Of a stretch of DNA of 64,000 bases, positions 42,786 through 52,005 are shown one piece after another; the stretch's first letter is position 1, and every line of letters starts with the position of its first letter. The position numbers were made by a program, and so were the translations under genes. The DNA comes from Ruminiclostridium papyrosolvens C7. GTDB taxonomy: Bacteria; Bacillota; Clostridia; Acetivibrionales; DSM-1351. The stretch is from NCBI RefSeq assembly GCF_000421965.1, contig NZ_ATAY01000028.1, positions 22,007 through 86,006 on the forward strand, read 5' to 3'. The notes below the pieces were generated by a model. That model was not told where the DNA came from and did no database searches. It worked only from the letters and a program-made list of their open reading frames with translations.

Positions 42786-42800
42786 TGCCTCTGCTTTTAT
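42768..42800. terminator. Overlapping bidirectional terminator
   Basis: AAGCAGGGGCA-GTAA-TGCCTCTGCTT spans the stop codons of the plus-strand secreted gene and the minus-strand tail gene, with T runs on both sides. The two convergent genes share it. Confidence 0.8.
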
Positions 42801-44572
42801 GTATTATGGCTATTTGCTATGTGCTGAGCAATAGCATTATCTACGTAGTCAGTGGTTGCAATATTTTTGCCACCAATTGTCCCACTATTAGATGTAAAAG
42901 TACTCTTTAACTGGCCGTTGTTATCGTACAAAAAAATGCATGGGCCTCCTTGGTCTGCGGCAATATAAACATTCCCAATATTATTTGCCCCATACAATAC
43001 CATAATGCCACTGTCATAAAGTCCTCTTGTACCTAAAGCAACTCTAGGCTTTGCCAGAGAGTCGTTATATAGAACTAAAGTTCCACCAACATTTTGTCCC
43101 CCAGAACCTTCTACTCCCATTTTTATGTTTAAATTTCCTTCGTTATCATAGATTGATATCTTTCCACCATTTGTGTCCTTATACATGCTTAGCAACAAAC
43201 TACCAACATCCGATATTTGTTGTATCTCTACACCTTTCAAGATACCTACTGTTATTAAATCAGCAACAAACCCATTACCATCTCCGAACGTTCTAAAATC
43301 CCAAGAACCGTCAGATTTACGTTTATTTGCAATTGCAAGTACTCCGTCAACTATTGTAATAGCAGAGTTGTTTCCGAATTCCCACAAGTCACCAGTTCTA
43401 TGTATAGACAGTTCCTTTTTTAATCCCGAATAGACCACTTGTTGTATATTGCCTATAAGATTTTCAAGCCATGCTGCTTTAACCTCTCCTGCTTGATTAG
43501 TAACATTATTTAATTTTTGCGATGCATTTAGTCCAGCTACTGCAGCATCGTTTAAAGTTTTTGGAGGCTTACCTAATATAACCGTAGATTGCTGAGGACT
43601 GTATGGATATTTTGTATATTTCGTAAATCTTTGCACCGATTCAATTTCAAGCACGTTGCTTTTTATTTTCACCGAATCCCCTATATTTACTTTAAAATTG
43701 TTTCCATAGAGCTTGTATAACTCAATGAATTTCAATCCGTATGTAACACTAACCCTATCAATTCTTTCGGGATTTTCAGGGCTGTATTCCCAAAGTGCCT
43801 TTTGATACAATTCTGTAGGGTCTTCTGTGTCATATTCTTTGAACCCTTCGATCACCCCATACAAAGCTATACCCTCAGTACTATCCAAATATCCTTTTGG
43901 AGCAACTGTAGATGGCAACGGCATACCATTTTTACCAGTAGCATATAACCTGGTAACGATACCATTACCGTCCTCAACATCACTTAGAGATTGCAGATTG
44001 TTTGATAATGTGAAGTGTAGCCCAGTGTCTTTGCCAATTCGATGTACCAGAGCTATATTATAATTGTCAATATACAGTTCGCCCTTCCCGATGTTCTCAA
44101 TTACTTTTTTGGCAATACTCAGTGGAGTTTCTTTTGAACACCGGAATATATCGGTCTTGTCAGTTACCCATGACATTCCAAGTGCAGAAACTTCTTCATC
44201 AGTCATAATATGAAATGCTGTCCCTGTAAAAGCTGTAAGCATTATTCCCCTCGGTGTGTAACCTATTTGGTCTGGAAAATCAGGAATAAGCTTTTGACTT
44301 GCATCATATATAACATGCAAACATTCAACGGACTGTTTTAGAATTCCGTTTTTCTCACGGATTTTTTTGTATATACGGAATTGCTGACCTTCACATATAA
44401 TTTTGTTTCTTTGCTGCAAATACTTCCATTTTTCATTATCTCCGGGCATATCAAAGTTAAGACTATATTCTCCATTTATTTCTCTTGTTACACATACGTT
44501 TTGAGCTTCTTTCAAGACAGCTAATCCGTTCCCAGAAAAGTTAATTTCATTTTTATCATAAACTTTAAGCAT
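42797..44572 (-). CDS. Tail-associated protein / prophage endopeptidase-type tail protein
   Basis: The 591-residue protein resembles Tal/ReqiPepy6 gp37-like siphovirus tail proteins: LKVYDKNEINFSGNGLAVLK at the start, EYSLNFDMPGDNEKWKYLQQ, and the SVECLHVIYDASQKLIPDFP hub-like core. Its C-terminus (about 430-591) is beta-rich, with LVLYNDSLAKPRVALGTRG and an end IAQHIANSHNT; this domain is duplicated in the secreted gene at 42279-42785. It forms the tail tip. Confidence 0.82.
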   Translation of the reverse strand: MLKVYDKNEINFSGNGLAVLKEAQNVCVTREINGEYSLNFDMPGDNEKWKYLQQRNKIICEGQQFRIYKKIREKNGILKQSVECLHVIYDASQKLIPDFPDQIGYTPRGIMLTAFTGTAFHIMTDEEVSALGMSWVTDKTDIFRCSKETPLSIAKKVIENIGKGELYIDNYNIALVHRIGKDTGLHFTLSNNLQSLSDVEDGNGIVTRLYATGKNGMPLPSTVAPKGYLDSTEGIALYGVIEGFKEYDTEDPTELYQKALWEYSPENPERIDRVSVTYGLKFIELYKLYGNNFKVNIGDSVKIKSNVLEIESVQRFTKYTKYPYSPQQSTVILGKPPKTLNDAAVAGLNASQKLNNVTNQAGEVKAAWLENLIGNIQQVVYSGLKKELSIHRTGDLWEFGNNSAITIVDGVLAIANKRKSDGSWDFRTFGDGNGFVADLITVGILKGVEIQQISDVGSLLLSMYKDTNGGKISIYDNEGNLNIKMGVEGSGGQNVGGTLVLYNDSLAKPRVALGTRGLYDSGIMVLYGANNIGNVYIAADQGGPCIFLYDNNGQLKSTFTSNSGTIGGKNIATTDYVDNAIAQHIANSHNT

Positions 44573-45410
44573 AATTTATCACTGCTCCATTTAAAAATTT
44601 AAAGTCAAAGGTTACTGTTACCTCGCCTGTGCCATCAGATGTTATTGTTAGTTCATTGTTACCTGGTACAAATTCCAAACCTGTTCCGGATAAAAGAGGC
44701 ATTACATTTTGACCGTTTTTCGTTGCTAAAGTCTTTTCACAGTCTATTATCAGGATGTCCCCAGTTTGTATGGTTCCGTTATATACAAACTGTTTTGTTC
44801 CTGATGCAAGGGTTAACTTCGTAAATGTACCTGTGATACTTAATATAGGAGTGGTATACCAATCGCCAAAATTATTTATAGTAATTTGTTGACTACCCTG
44901 AGAAAATGTATAAGTTGGATTTAAGTCCAAGTCAATAGGTATATCGCTTTCAATATCTATCTTATCTGTATCTAGAGGCACACCACCTGCAGCAGAATCA
45001 AGAAACCATTTTGAGAAAGGTTTTACCCGAAAATATACAGAAGCTACACCAATTCTGGAAAGTTCATAGTTTATCTGGTTGGTATTCTCCACTTTTGCAG
45101 TCCAGACCGTTCCCGGCATATCGTCAAATTCGAGTGTTTTCCACCCTCCAAATAGCCAACGAGCTACTTTTGTAAGGAGTAAATGTATCTCGGACATGTT
45201 TCTTCCAACAACTGATATAGTCCCTTCAAACACCCTGTCGTTATAATGTTGTCTGCCATCCTCATTAAATTCTGAAAAATCAAAATCACTATCTGAGTCA
45301 GATAGTGATTCATAGTAGGTTTTTGCCTCTGGCATAAATGGTCTTTGGGTTGTTTTCCAGACTACCGGTATAGTACTACTGTGTACACCATTTATTGATA
45401 TTCCGTACAT
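44565..45410 (-). CDS. Distal tail protein (Dit-like)
   Basis: A 281-residue protein (GISINGVHSSTIPVVWKTTQ, RHYNDRVFEGTISVVG-type pattern, KWFLDSAAGGVPLDT) matching phage distal tail (Dit/DUF4393-like or tail_comp_S) proteins that follow the tape measure gene. It forms the hexameric ring at the tail end and connects the tip protein. Overlaps the next gene by 8 bp. Confidence 0.8.
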   Translation of the reverse strand: MYGISINGVHSSTIPVVWKTTQRPFMPEAKTYYESLSDSDSDFDFSEFNEDGRQHYNDRVFEGTISVVGRNMSEIHLLLTKVARWLFGGWKTLEFDDMPGTVWTAKVENTNQINYELSRIGVASVYFRVKPFSKWFLDSAAGGVPLDTDKIDIESDIPIDLDLNPTYTFSQGSQQITINNFGDWYTTPILSITGTFTKLTLASGTKQFVYNGTIQTGDILIIDCEKTLATKNGQNVMPLLSGTGLEFVPGNNELTITSDGTGEVTVTFDFKFLNGAVINYA

Positions 45411-45422
45411 TTAATACCCCCC

Positions 45423-48400
45423 TTATGTTAGACCTTGCAATCCGGACGTAAGCATGTTTCCAAAAACATTAGCACTTACCGAGTCATATATAGTATTATT
45501 ATTAGTCTGGTTTATTACTGTCTTTCTGACTGTCGGTACTTGCTGTCCTGTTAATGTGCTACTTGGATTAATGTGTGTTACAGCATCAATCAAGGCTTTT
45601 ACCTTTGCGGTTGCCTCTTCCATTTTGCCTGCTGCTAACGATGCATAATCCCCTATATTTTTTAATAAATCCTTTTGCTTTTCATCAAGCTTTGTATATT
45701 CGTCACTTATTGCATCAAGACGGGCTTTCCGGGCTTCTTCTGCCTGTGTCTGCTGTTCTTCTAAAGCATCAAGCTTACTTTTCTTCTCAATGTCCCTTTG
45801 TTCTTTTGCAGCCTCTTTGTTAAGATCAGCAATTTTGTCCCGGATTTCGTTTAGCCGGTTCTTTCCCTCTGTAGTAACTGCATCCCTAAATATTTGTTCT
45901 TGCCTTGCGAGGTCTGCAAGCTCTGTGTTCCTGTCCGCTTTCTTTTCATTTTGCTCTATCAGGTCATATTCAGCTTCAATCTGTTTTTTCCGGGCATCGT
46001 ACTTTTTCTTATCATAGTCGGCTTCTTTTTCAATTGCTTCTTTTCGACTATCAAGTATTTTTTTTTGTGCATCCACTTCGGCAGATATTTCATCCTGCAA
46101 GGCCTGTTTCCTGATATTAAATTCCGTTTGGTCAAGGGATTTAAGCTGTTCTAAGTAGTCCCTGTAGTTGATAACTTTTTTATTGTAATATTCTTTTGTA
46201 TAGGCCCTAATCTTTTCGTAGGAGGCTATTTCTTGTTCTGCAGACAACTTCCCGTAGTTTTTTTGTGCGGAAATCCATTGCTCTGAGTTTTTTAGTCTCT
46301 CCTGGTACTCATCTTTTTGAGCTTGCAGTGCATTTTCCTTTGCCTTGTCGTTATACTGCTTTATTTCAAGGGTATACTGCTGCCATTCAGACGAGCCTGA
46401 TTTATAAAATTTATCCCTAAGCGTTGCAAGCTTTTTATAGTATGTAACCTCTGATATATATCCCATATCAAAACTAAATTTTAGGTCGTCAAATTGCTTT
46501 TGTATTGCTTCTTTTCTGGCTCGTTCAGCATCTTTGTCACTGCCTTTAGACGGCAAGAGCGGTGGAACATATGTAGAGGTCTTCTTGGGTGCTTCATTAC
46601 CTGAATTCCCGTACTTTTTTGCATATTCTGCTGATAATTTATAGGATTCCTGTATTTCTTTTTCTGATTCTGATATGCTTTTATTTACATCAGCAAGTTG
46701 CTTTTTTAGTGTGTCACCTTTCTTTACGGTTTTATAATCTTTACCTATAGTCCCGAGAGTGCTATGAGTAGCAAACTCAAGTATGTTTTCGAGGCTCAAT
46801 TTCCCTTTGTCATTAATTGCTTTTACTGCTTTTTCATTCTCCGCTATTTCTTTTTCTAACGCCTTTCGCTGATCTTGCATATTTAGTATGTTTTCAGCGG
46901 CGGCACCCGCTTTTTTATCTGCTGCTTTTACAAATAAAAGCTGTTTATATGCATCTATCGCATTGTATACAGCACTTATTTGCTTATTTAATTCACCTGT
47001 TTCACTGTTTAATGCTAATGCCAGATTAGGTATTTTTTGATTCAGCTGTTCTACTATTTGAGCCATGCGGTTTTTCTCGACAGTTGTCTTGTTTGTTTTT
47101 CCGCTTAGCCCTTCAAGCTCTTTTGCTAATCTCTGGGCCATTGAAATTTCAATCATTGACGATTTTGTTTGCCTGTCTATTGATTGTATATTGCTTTCGT
47201 ACTCTGCTTTTAGGTCTTCCGTTTTGTCGATTAGTTTATCAGTTTCCGACTGTGCTTTGTTTGCATTCAATGCATATGTTACTAATGCTCCACCGACAAT
47301 ACTGATTACAGCTGCTACTAATCCCCACGGTGATTTTATCAGACTTGCATTTAATACATCACTGGATACCTTCGCCGCATCAAACCCGGCTTTAACTGCA
47401 AGTACTGTAGCACTTAATACATTAAAAGCTTGGGCTGCAGCATTTATAATTGATGTTATTGCCATTGCAGCTCCTACCGCTATAAGTACGTCTTTCATTT
47501 CCCATAGGATTTCAATGACTTTTGCCACGTATTCAATAAACGTTGCGATATTACGGCCCCAATCCTCAGCCATTTCGTCAAGCTGTCCGTTTGCTGACAT
47601 TTCATTTATAGTATCTAATAATGAACTTAACTCACCTTTAAGGTATTCAAAGCCTTCTGAACCAACATCACGAGCAAACATACTTACATTATCTTTGAGC
47701 GTCGACCACATTCCTTCCATGGTCTTTGACTGTTTTTCCATCATCCCGTGGAACTTGCCGCCTTCGCCTGTCATTCTTTGTAATGCAACTGTTACAGCCT
47801 CAGCACTAATTTGACCGTTTTCAACCATCTTTCTCATTTCAGCGGTTGTCTTGCCGTACATCTTAGCCAGTGCCTCCAGAAGTGGAACACCATTCTCAGC
47901 AAATTGCCTAAGTTCTGTACCATAAAGTTTTTGATTGGTTACTACCTGACCGTAGGCAAGGGATATCATATCCAACTTTTCAGGGATACCCATGGATATA
48001 TCGCCTAACATCTGCATGACACCGGCAACATTTTTTATATCTACACCATACGCAAACAAGCGTTTTTCAGCTTCCACAGTTTGCGGAAGAGTAAAAGGTG
48101 TTACAGCTGCAAATTGGGTTAACCTATCCATTTCCTTTTGAGCTTTTTCGGCACCACCTAATAGGACTTCAAAGGCTGTCATGTTCTGCTCAAACTTTGC
48201 GTTATCACCTATAAGTGCTTCGTATAAGGTTTTTCCTGCATATCCTATTGCAAGGCCTTTTATGAGAGTGTATATATTAAGCAGTTGTCCTGATGCAGTA
48301 GTGACGTTTTGGGTGCTTTTAATGTTTCTAGCCTGTTCGTTGTTAAGTTTGTCAATTTCCGAACAGGTTTGCGATACTGCAACTTTGAGTTTATTTTCAG

Positions 48401-48833
48401 CTATCTGACTATCAAGTATTTTATTCTTCCAATTTCCAACGGCCTTATCAGCCTTTGATAATCTTGAAACTAAATCATCATATTGCTGCTTTAGCTTTTG
48501 TACCTCTGCTGCGGACTTGTTCTCAGCATTTGCAGCATTTTGATAAGCTTGTTTTGCAGCTTCAACCTTTGCAGAAAGTTTAGACTGTGTATTAACCGCA
48601 TCGTCTAGACCTTTTTTCATTGCGGCGGTTGCAGCCTTTAATATTTTTGTCTCTGCCTCAAACCCTTTTAATTTGTTCGCTGCAAGTGCGAATTTATCTC
48701 CTGTCGCCTCTATTGCCAAGTTTGTTATTTCAAATTCTTTTTTGACGTTTTTCAGTGGGGCAACCATGCTGTTTACTTCTTGTGCAAATTTATTGCTACT
48801 AAAACCAATACTTATATTCGGGTTCTTTGCCAA
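45423..48833 (-). CDS. Siphophage tape measure protein
   Basis: The 1136-residue protein has an N-terminal coiled coil, the TMP core motif (AKMYGKTTAEMRKMVENGQI, MTGEGGKFHGMMEKQ), several hydrophobic segments (about 440-520), and a very long charged coiled coil (about 760-1060). Length predicts a tail of about 170 nm by the 1.5 angstrom per residue rule (inference), almost twice that of the tailocin. Confidence 0.9.
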   Translation of the reverse strand: MAKNPNISIGFSSNKFAQEVNSMVAPLKNVKKEFEITNLAIEATGDKFALAANKLKGFEAETKILKAATAAMKKGLDDAVNTQSKLSAKVEAAKQAYQNAANAENKSAAEVQKLKQQYDDLVSRLSKADKAVGNWKNKILDSQIAENKLKVAVSQTCSEIDKLNNEQARNIKSTQNVTTASGQLLNIYTLIKGLAIGYAGKTLYEALIGDNAKFEQNMTAFEVLLGGAEKAQKEMDRLTQFAAVTPFTLPQTVEAEKRLFAYGVDIKNVAGVMQMLGDISMGIPEKLDMISLAYGQVVTNQKLYGTELRQFAENGVPLLEALAKMYGKTTAEMRKMVENGQISAEAVTVALQRMTGEGGKFHGMMEKQSKTMEGMWSTLKDNVSMFARDVGSEGFEYLKGELSSLLDTINEMSANGQLDEMAEDWGRNIATFIEYVAKVIEILWEMKDVLIAVGAAMAITSIINAAAQAFNVLSATVLAVKAGFDAAKVSSDVLNASLIKSPWGLVAAVISIVGGALVTYALNANKAQSETDKLIDKTEDLKAEYESNIQSIDRQTKSSMIEISMAQRLAKELEGLSGKTNKTTVEKNRMAQIVEQLNQKIPNLALALNSETGELNKQISAVYNAIDAYKQLLFVKAADKKAGAAAENILNMQDQRKALEKEIAENEKAVKAINDKGKLSLENILEFATHSTLGTIGKDYKTVKKGDTLKKQLADVNKSISESEKEIQESYKLSAEYAKKYGNSGNEAPKKTSTYVPPLLPSKGSDKDAERARKEAIQKQFDDLKFSFDMGYISEVTYYKKLATLRDKFYKSGSSEWQQYTLEIKQYNDKAKENALQAQKDEYQERLKNSEQWISAQKNYGKLSAEQEIASYEKIRAYTKEYYNKKVINYRDYLEQLKSLDQTEFNIRKQALQDEISAEVDAQKKILDSRKEAIEKEADYDKKKYDARKKQIEAEYDLIEQNEKKADRNTELADLARQEQIFRDAVTTEGKNRLNEIRDKIADLNKEAAKEQRDIEKKSKLDALEEQQTQAEEARKARLDAISDEYTKLDEKQKDLLKNIGDYASLAAGKMEEATAKVKALIDAVTHINPSSTLTGQQVPTVRKTVINQTNNNTIYDSVSANVFGNMLTSGLQGLT

Positions 48834-48845
48834 ATTCTCACCACC

Positions 48846-48983
48846 TTATAACATACCCATGATAGGTGCATTTGCTGCTTCTATTTCATCTTTTGTGGTT
48901 TCTTCATCAGGACTTAAAGCTAACCAAAGTAGAATGTCGAAGTCTTGCTTATCGACTTCGGATGGTAATAACTTCATTTTCAT
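48846..48983 (-). CDS. Second tail chaperone (T-like) reading frame
   Basis: A 45-codon frame (MKMKLLPSEVDKQDFDILLW, LALSPDEE) directly before the tape measure gene. It is in the frame reached by a -2 (or +1) shift from the upstream chaperone (49004-49309), and protein-like sequence (KSLQDFM) extends upstream of its ATG to that gene's end. It is either a fusion made by frameshifting or a separate small protein. Confidence 0.55.
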   Translation of the reverse strand: MKMKLLPSEVDKQDFDILLWLALSPDEETTKDEIEAANAPIMGML

Positions 48984-49003
48984 AAAAGTCTTGTAAAGAT
49001 TTC

Positions 49004-49309
49004 TTAGTCGCCCACTCCCGGCCCTTGAACCGTTTGTGGGCTTGATGAGTTTTTTGTTTCTTCATCTATGCACAAAAACCAATCAAGTATTTTACCCGTC
49101 GCAGCTCTTAACTCTTTAATATTTAATGTATCAATTATTTCATCAGTCAAAATAGTCCCTTCAAACATTTTTTGTAGTGCCAATCTCGCCCCTGTAGCAA
49201 GCCCTCCGTCTTTATATCTCTCATCATCTATAATACATGCGTGTTTAAATGTAAAAGGCTGTGACACTACCTTTTTACCGTTGTATTCTAATACTATTGT
49301 TCTTTGCAT
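49004..49309 (-). CDS. Tail assembly chaperone, first frame (G-like)
   Basis: A 101-residue protein (MQRTIVLEYNGKKVVSQPFT, TLNIKELRAATGKILDWF) of the siphovirus tail chaperone type, between the major tail protein and the tape measure gene. It ends with GTGGGCGACTAA, next to a possible frameshift window. GGGGGG lies upstream of its ATG. Confidence 0.7.
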   Translation of the reverse strand: MQRTIVLEYNGKKVVSQPFTFKHACIIDDERYKDGGLATGARLALQKMFEGTILTDEIIDTLNIKELRAATGKILDWFLCIDEETKNSSSPQTVQGPGVGD

Positions 49310-49429
49310 GATTTAGCCCCCCTTTCGTAAGTTCATGAATTCCTCATTGCTAACTACCTGTATTTTCCTGTCAGGCTGCAATGTGTTTGCCATCCTAATG
49401 ACTGACATAAGTATTTGTTCGTTTATATA

Positions 49430-49576
49430 TCAAATTCCGTTTTGATATGTAATAAACAGATTCGGTGTACACCCTTTTGGAGTAAACAAATCATGTATAG
49501 CTGTGCCTATCTTATTCCTTTGGCAGTTATTACAGGATTCAATATTTACCCCTACTTTAATGTCATTAACTTTCAT
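49430..49576 (-). CDS. Small Cys-pair protein, possibly truncated by an in-frame TGA
   Basis: A 48-residue protein (MKVNDIKVGVNIESCNNCQR at the start) with one CxxC pair (CNNC) and a strong GGAGGCTC ribosome site. It stops at TGA (49430-49432), yet the same frame continues with protein-like codons (INEQILMSVIRMANTLQPDR) to 49313, just before the chaperone gene. The full frame would be about 87 residues. No family recognised. Confidence 0.5.
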   Translation of the reverse strand: MKVNDIKVGVNIESCNNCQRNKIGTAIHDLFTPKGCTPNLFITYQNGI

Positions 49577-49628
49577 AGAGCCTCCAAATAAATAAGGGCA
49601 GCTTTCGCCGCCCCCTTAATTATTTATT

Positions 49629-50339
49629 TTATATCACAACAAACTTTGAGCCATCCCAGTAATGATGTGTATCATCAGTTGTAAGATGATAGATAACCCC
49701 AGGTGTTCCCGTTTCTGGTAATGCTGCAACTGCTGATACTGTGGCAGGCTGCCCATATACCTGATTACTCACATTTGCAAGCTTTTCAAGTGTTGCTTTA
49801 CTAAAAAATGTCTGCCAAAAGTTAGGATCAGACGATTTTCTCGAATATATCCACTGTCCGTCTGCTGCCCTTGTTATTGACGATGCCGTCATAGAATCAT
49901 ACTGTGGAGTTACTCCATCAGCAGGCTTTGTGTCAGCAGTGCTATTTGATGGTGCAAACTTTGTTTTTAATAGCCATGTATATAAGCCTGACCCATCATC
50001 AAAGGTTCTCATATAGCCTAAAGCTACATATGGAGGTTTATCAGTTGTTCCTCCGTATACTCCACCGTCTGAATCTTTAGGCCTTCCAAGAAGAAAGGAT
50101 TCCTCTTCTAATGTGCAATATTTTCTCTGTACAGTTACATCTGCTCCAATACATTGTGTTATGTCTTCATCTATTAGGTCGTCAGCTACAACTTGTGCTC
50201 TGTTTACCTTTGGGTTTACTCCTACTTGTTGTACCTTTGGTAAAGCAACAGGTACATTGTATGTAATTGCTCCTTCAACATCGTTCACTATTTGGGCATA
50301 ATGCAAGCGTTTTACACCTATTTTTATCAAATTATTCAC
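49629..50339 (-). CDS. Major tail protein (tube)
   Basis: A 236-residue protein (NNLIKIGVKRLHYAQIVNDV, DDLIDEDITQCIGADVTVQ, SGLYTWLLKTKFAPSNS) with the gpN-like tube fold expected of siphovirus major tail proteins. The last 40 residues (PGVIYHLTTDDTHHYWDG) look like a small extra surface domain. It is first in the tail block after the connector genes and overlaps the upstream gene by 8 bp. Confidence 0.82.
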   Translation of the reverse strand: MNNLIKIGVKRLHYAQIVNDVEGAITYNVPVALPKVQQVGVNPKVNRAQVVADDLIDEDITQCIGADVTVQRKYCTLEEESFLLGRPKDSDGGVYGGTTDKPPYVALGYMRTFDDGSGLYTWLLKTKFAPSNSTADTKPADGVTPQYDSMTASSITRAADGQWIYSRKSSDPNFWQTFFSKATLEKLANVSNQVYGQPATVSAVAALPETGTPGVIYHLTTDDTHHYWDGSKFVVI

Positions 50340-50733
50340 TCTCCTGTTCTAATAATAAATAAACCTCTACTACCTTGTGATATACCTCCGTGTCCTGCTC
50401 ATAGATTTTAGCTCCAAGTTTTACCGTACACAGGAGGTTTGTCTTTAGTATTTTTTTAACCCTGTTTGTAACGTCAAACAGAATTGTTTCATCTTTTGTC
50501 CATATATCTACCCTGACATTTACATCAGACATTGTAGATTCATCATCTGCAGCTGCTTCGTCCGTGTTAACAATTTCAAATAGAGTTATCCGGGGATATT
50601 CATCAGCATTTGGAGCTACGGGACTGTTATATATTCTAAAAAAGCCTTTTCCAACATCTTTTCCTCCAAGTAATGTTATTAAGGTTTCATCTAAGTTTAA
50701 TGTCTGATACACTAATGCCTCTGCATCCTGCAA
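50332..50733 (-). CDS. Tail terminator-like protein (DUF3168-like)
   Basis: A 133-residue protein (LVYQTLNLDETLITLLGGKD, NVRVDIWTKDETILFDVTNR) resembling siphovirus tail-completion proteins of the DUF3168 type. It sits just upstream of the major tail protein, where tail terminators are expected. Confidence 0.72.
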   Translation of the reverse strand: MQDAEALVYQTLNLDETLITLLGGKDVGKGFFRIYNSPVAPNADEYPRITLFEIVNTDEAAADDESTMSDVNVRVDIWTKDETILFDVTNRVKKILKTNLLCTVKLGAKIYEQDTEVYHKVVEVYLLLEQESE

Positions 50734-50735
50734 TG

Positions 50736-51164
50736 TTATCCCTCCATATATTTGTCAAATTCACGGTTAAAAGCTTCTTTCATGGGTTCTACTGCTGCGT
50801 CCCTAGCTGCTCGGTATGCTTTTTCTATAAATGGGTGTGCCGGTGCCTTTGTTGTACCGTTCTCAACATAGTACAAATATTCAAACTTTCGGTTTAAGGC
50901 TCCAACTAAGCGATATCTGTTTTTTGTCCTTTTTGCTATCCGTGTTTTTGATACAACAACATTATCCCTTGCATGTTCTTTATCCCTTTTTGAGTTTGGC
51001 GGCATATTTCGTATGAAAGCCTGTCTTGCAGGTTCGCTCCCGGCATCAAGTACATTTTCAGCTATCTGTGCGGTATATATTCCCATTTTTTCAAGTTGAT
51101 TTATCATTTTGTCAAATTCCGATATATCAAACCCGTTCTTACCGCCGTGAGCCCCTATATTCAT
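50736..51164 (-). CDS. HK97 gp10-like head-tail connector protein
   Basis: A 142-residue protein (DISEFDKMINQLEKMGIYTA and APAHPFIEKAYRAARDAAVE) that matches the HK97-gp10 family. ATG 51164 follows GAGGGGTG. It joins head and tail. Confidence 0.8.
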   Translation of the reverse strand: MNIGAHGGKNGFDISEFDKMINQLEKMGIYTAQIAENVLDAGSEPARQAFIRNMPPNSKRDKEHARDNVVVSKTRIAKRTKNRYRLVGALNRKFEYLYYVENGTTKAPAHPFIEKAYRAARDAAVEPMKEAFNREFDKYMEG

Positions 51165-51171
51165 ATAGGTA

Positions 51172-51522
51172 TCACCCCTCTTCAACAATGTAGACTTTGA
51201 ATGTTATTATCTTATTTTCTTCTCGGATATTATCAATAGGCGGTAGAATACCGTAACGCTTACCCTTGTACAAAACGGACATTTCAGACGTTAAGCCAGG
51301 CGTGTACCGTATGGTGACATTAGCTGTAGCCTTTGACTGGACGGCGGCAGCAGCGTAAAATTCATTACCGTGTAGCCATACCCATTTGGCCCAGCGGAAT
51401 ACCTCTGGCCGTTCTTGAGTTGCTCCAAAATCAACCCAAGTTTCAACAGGATGTCCTTTGTTGTCTATGTTTTTTGTTTTCTGCTGTATCCGGATACGGT
51501 GCTTTAATTCTCCTGGATTCAT
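51172..51522 (-). CDS. Head-tail adaptor (head closure)
   Basis: A 116-residue protein (MNPGELKHRIRIQQKTKNID at the start, IRYTPGLTSEMSVLYKGKRY) of the phage head-tail joining family, SPP1 gp16 type. It closes the connector and contacts the tail. Confidence 0.85.
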   Translation of the reverse strand: MNPGELKHRIRIQQKTKNIDNKGHPVETWVDFGATQERPEVFRWAKWVWLHGNEFYAAAAVQSKATANVTIRYTPGLTSEMSVLYKGKRYGILPPIDNIREENKIITFKVYIVEEG

Positions 51523-51806
51523 ATTATTGTCTCCTCTTCATAACAATACTGTAACTGAAGAATTATATTTGACAGACTATATTGCAGCTTATCAGCTTTT
51601 CCGATTGGCTCTCTGTTTTCATGCCAGTGAACAACAAGCAACTTAATTGCAAGTTTTGCGAGTTCATTTCCTTCGGGTAGCTTACATCCTGCATTTTTCA
51701 AATATTCTTCAGCTGCAGTAATAAGTGAAAGAATGTCCAAGTCCTCAGAAGTGTCACTTTCGTCTCCCTTTAGATATTTTTTCGCTTCTACTAATGTCAG
51801 TATCAT
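51519..51806 (-). CDS. Head-tail connector (gp6-like)
   Basis: A 95-residue helical protein (MILTLVEAKKYLKGDESDTS, LAKLAIKLLVVHWHENREPI) of the gp6/DUF3199-like head-tail connector family. ATG 51806 follows GGTGAAGAAG. It overlaps both neighbours. Confidence 0.78.
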   Translation of the reverse strand: MILTLVEAKKYLKGDESDTSEDLDILSLITAAEEYLKNAGCKLPEGNELAKLAIKLLVVHWHENREPIGKADKLQYSLSNIILQLQYCYEEETII

Positions 51807-51945
51807 CTTCTTCACCAGCCTTTTTAGCCCATCCTCTGGCAATATAATTATCACCAATCTGCCAAGGCAACTCGACAACGCTGCCATTCTCCAATTCTAA
51901 ACCGTCCAATTTGATGTCATCGATTAAAATCATATATTTCCCCAT
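51754..51945 (-). CDS. Small phage protein downstream of the capsid gene
   Basis: A 63-residue protein (MILIDDIKLDGLELENGSVV) ending in a basic tail, overlapping the connector by 53 bp. Such short proteins with a beta-rich start commonly follow the major capsid gene in HK97-like siphophages (possible head decoration or chaperone). No firm family. Confidence 0.55.
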   Translation of the reverse strand: MGKYMILIDDIKLDGLELENGSVVELPWQIGDNYIARGWAKKAGEEDDTDISRSEKISKGRRK

Positions 51946-52005
51946 TAAGTACCTCCTAGCTGAATTTGCAAAAGGGGAGTTTTTAATCTCCCCCTTCTCG
52001 ATATC

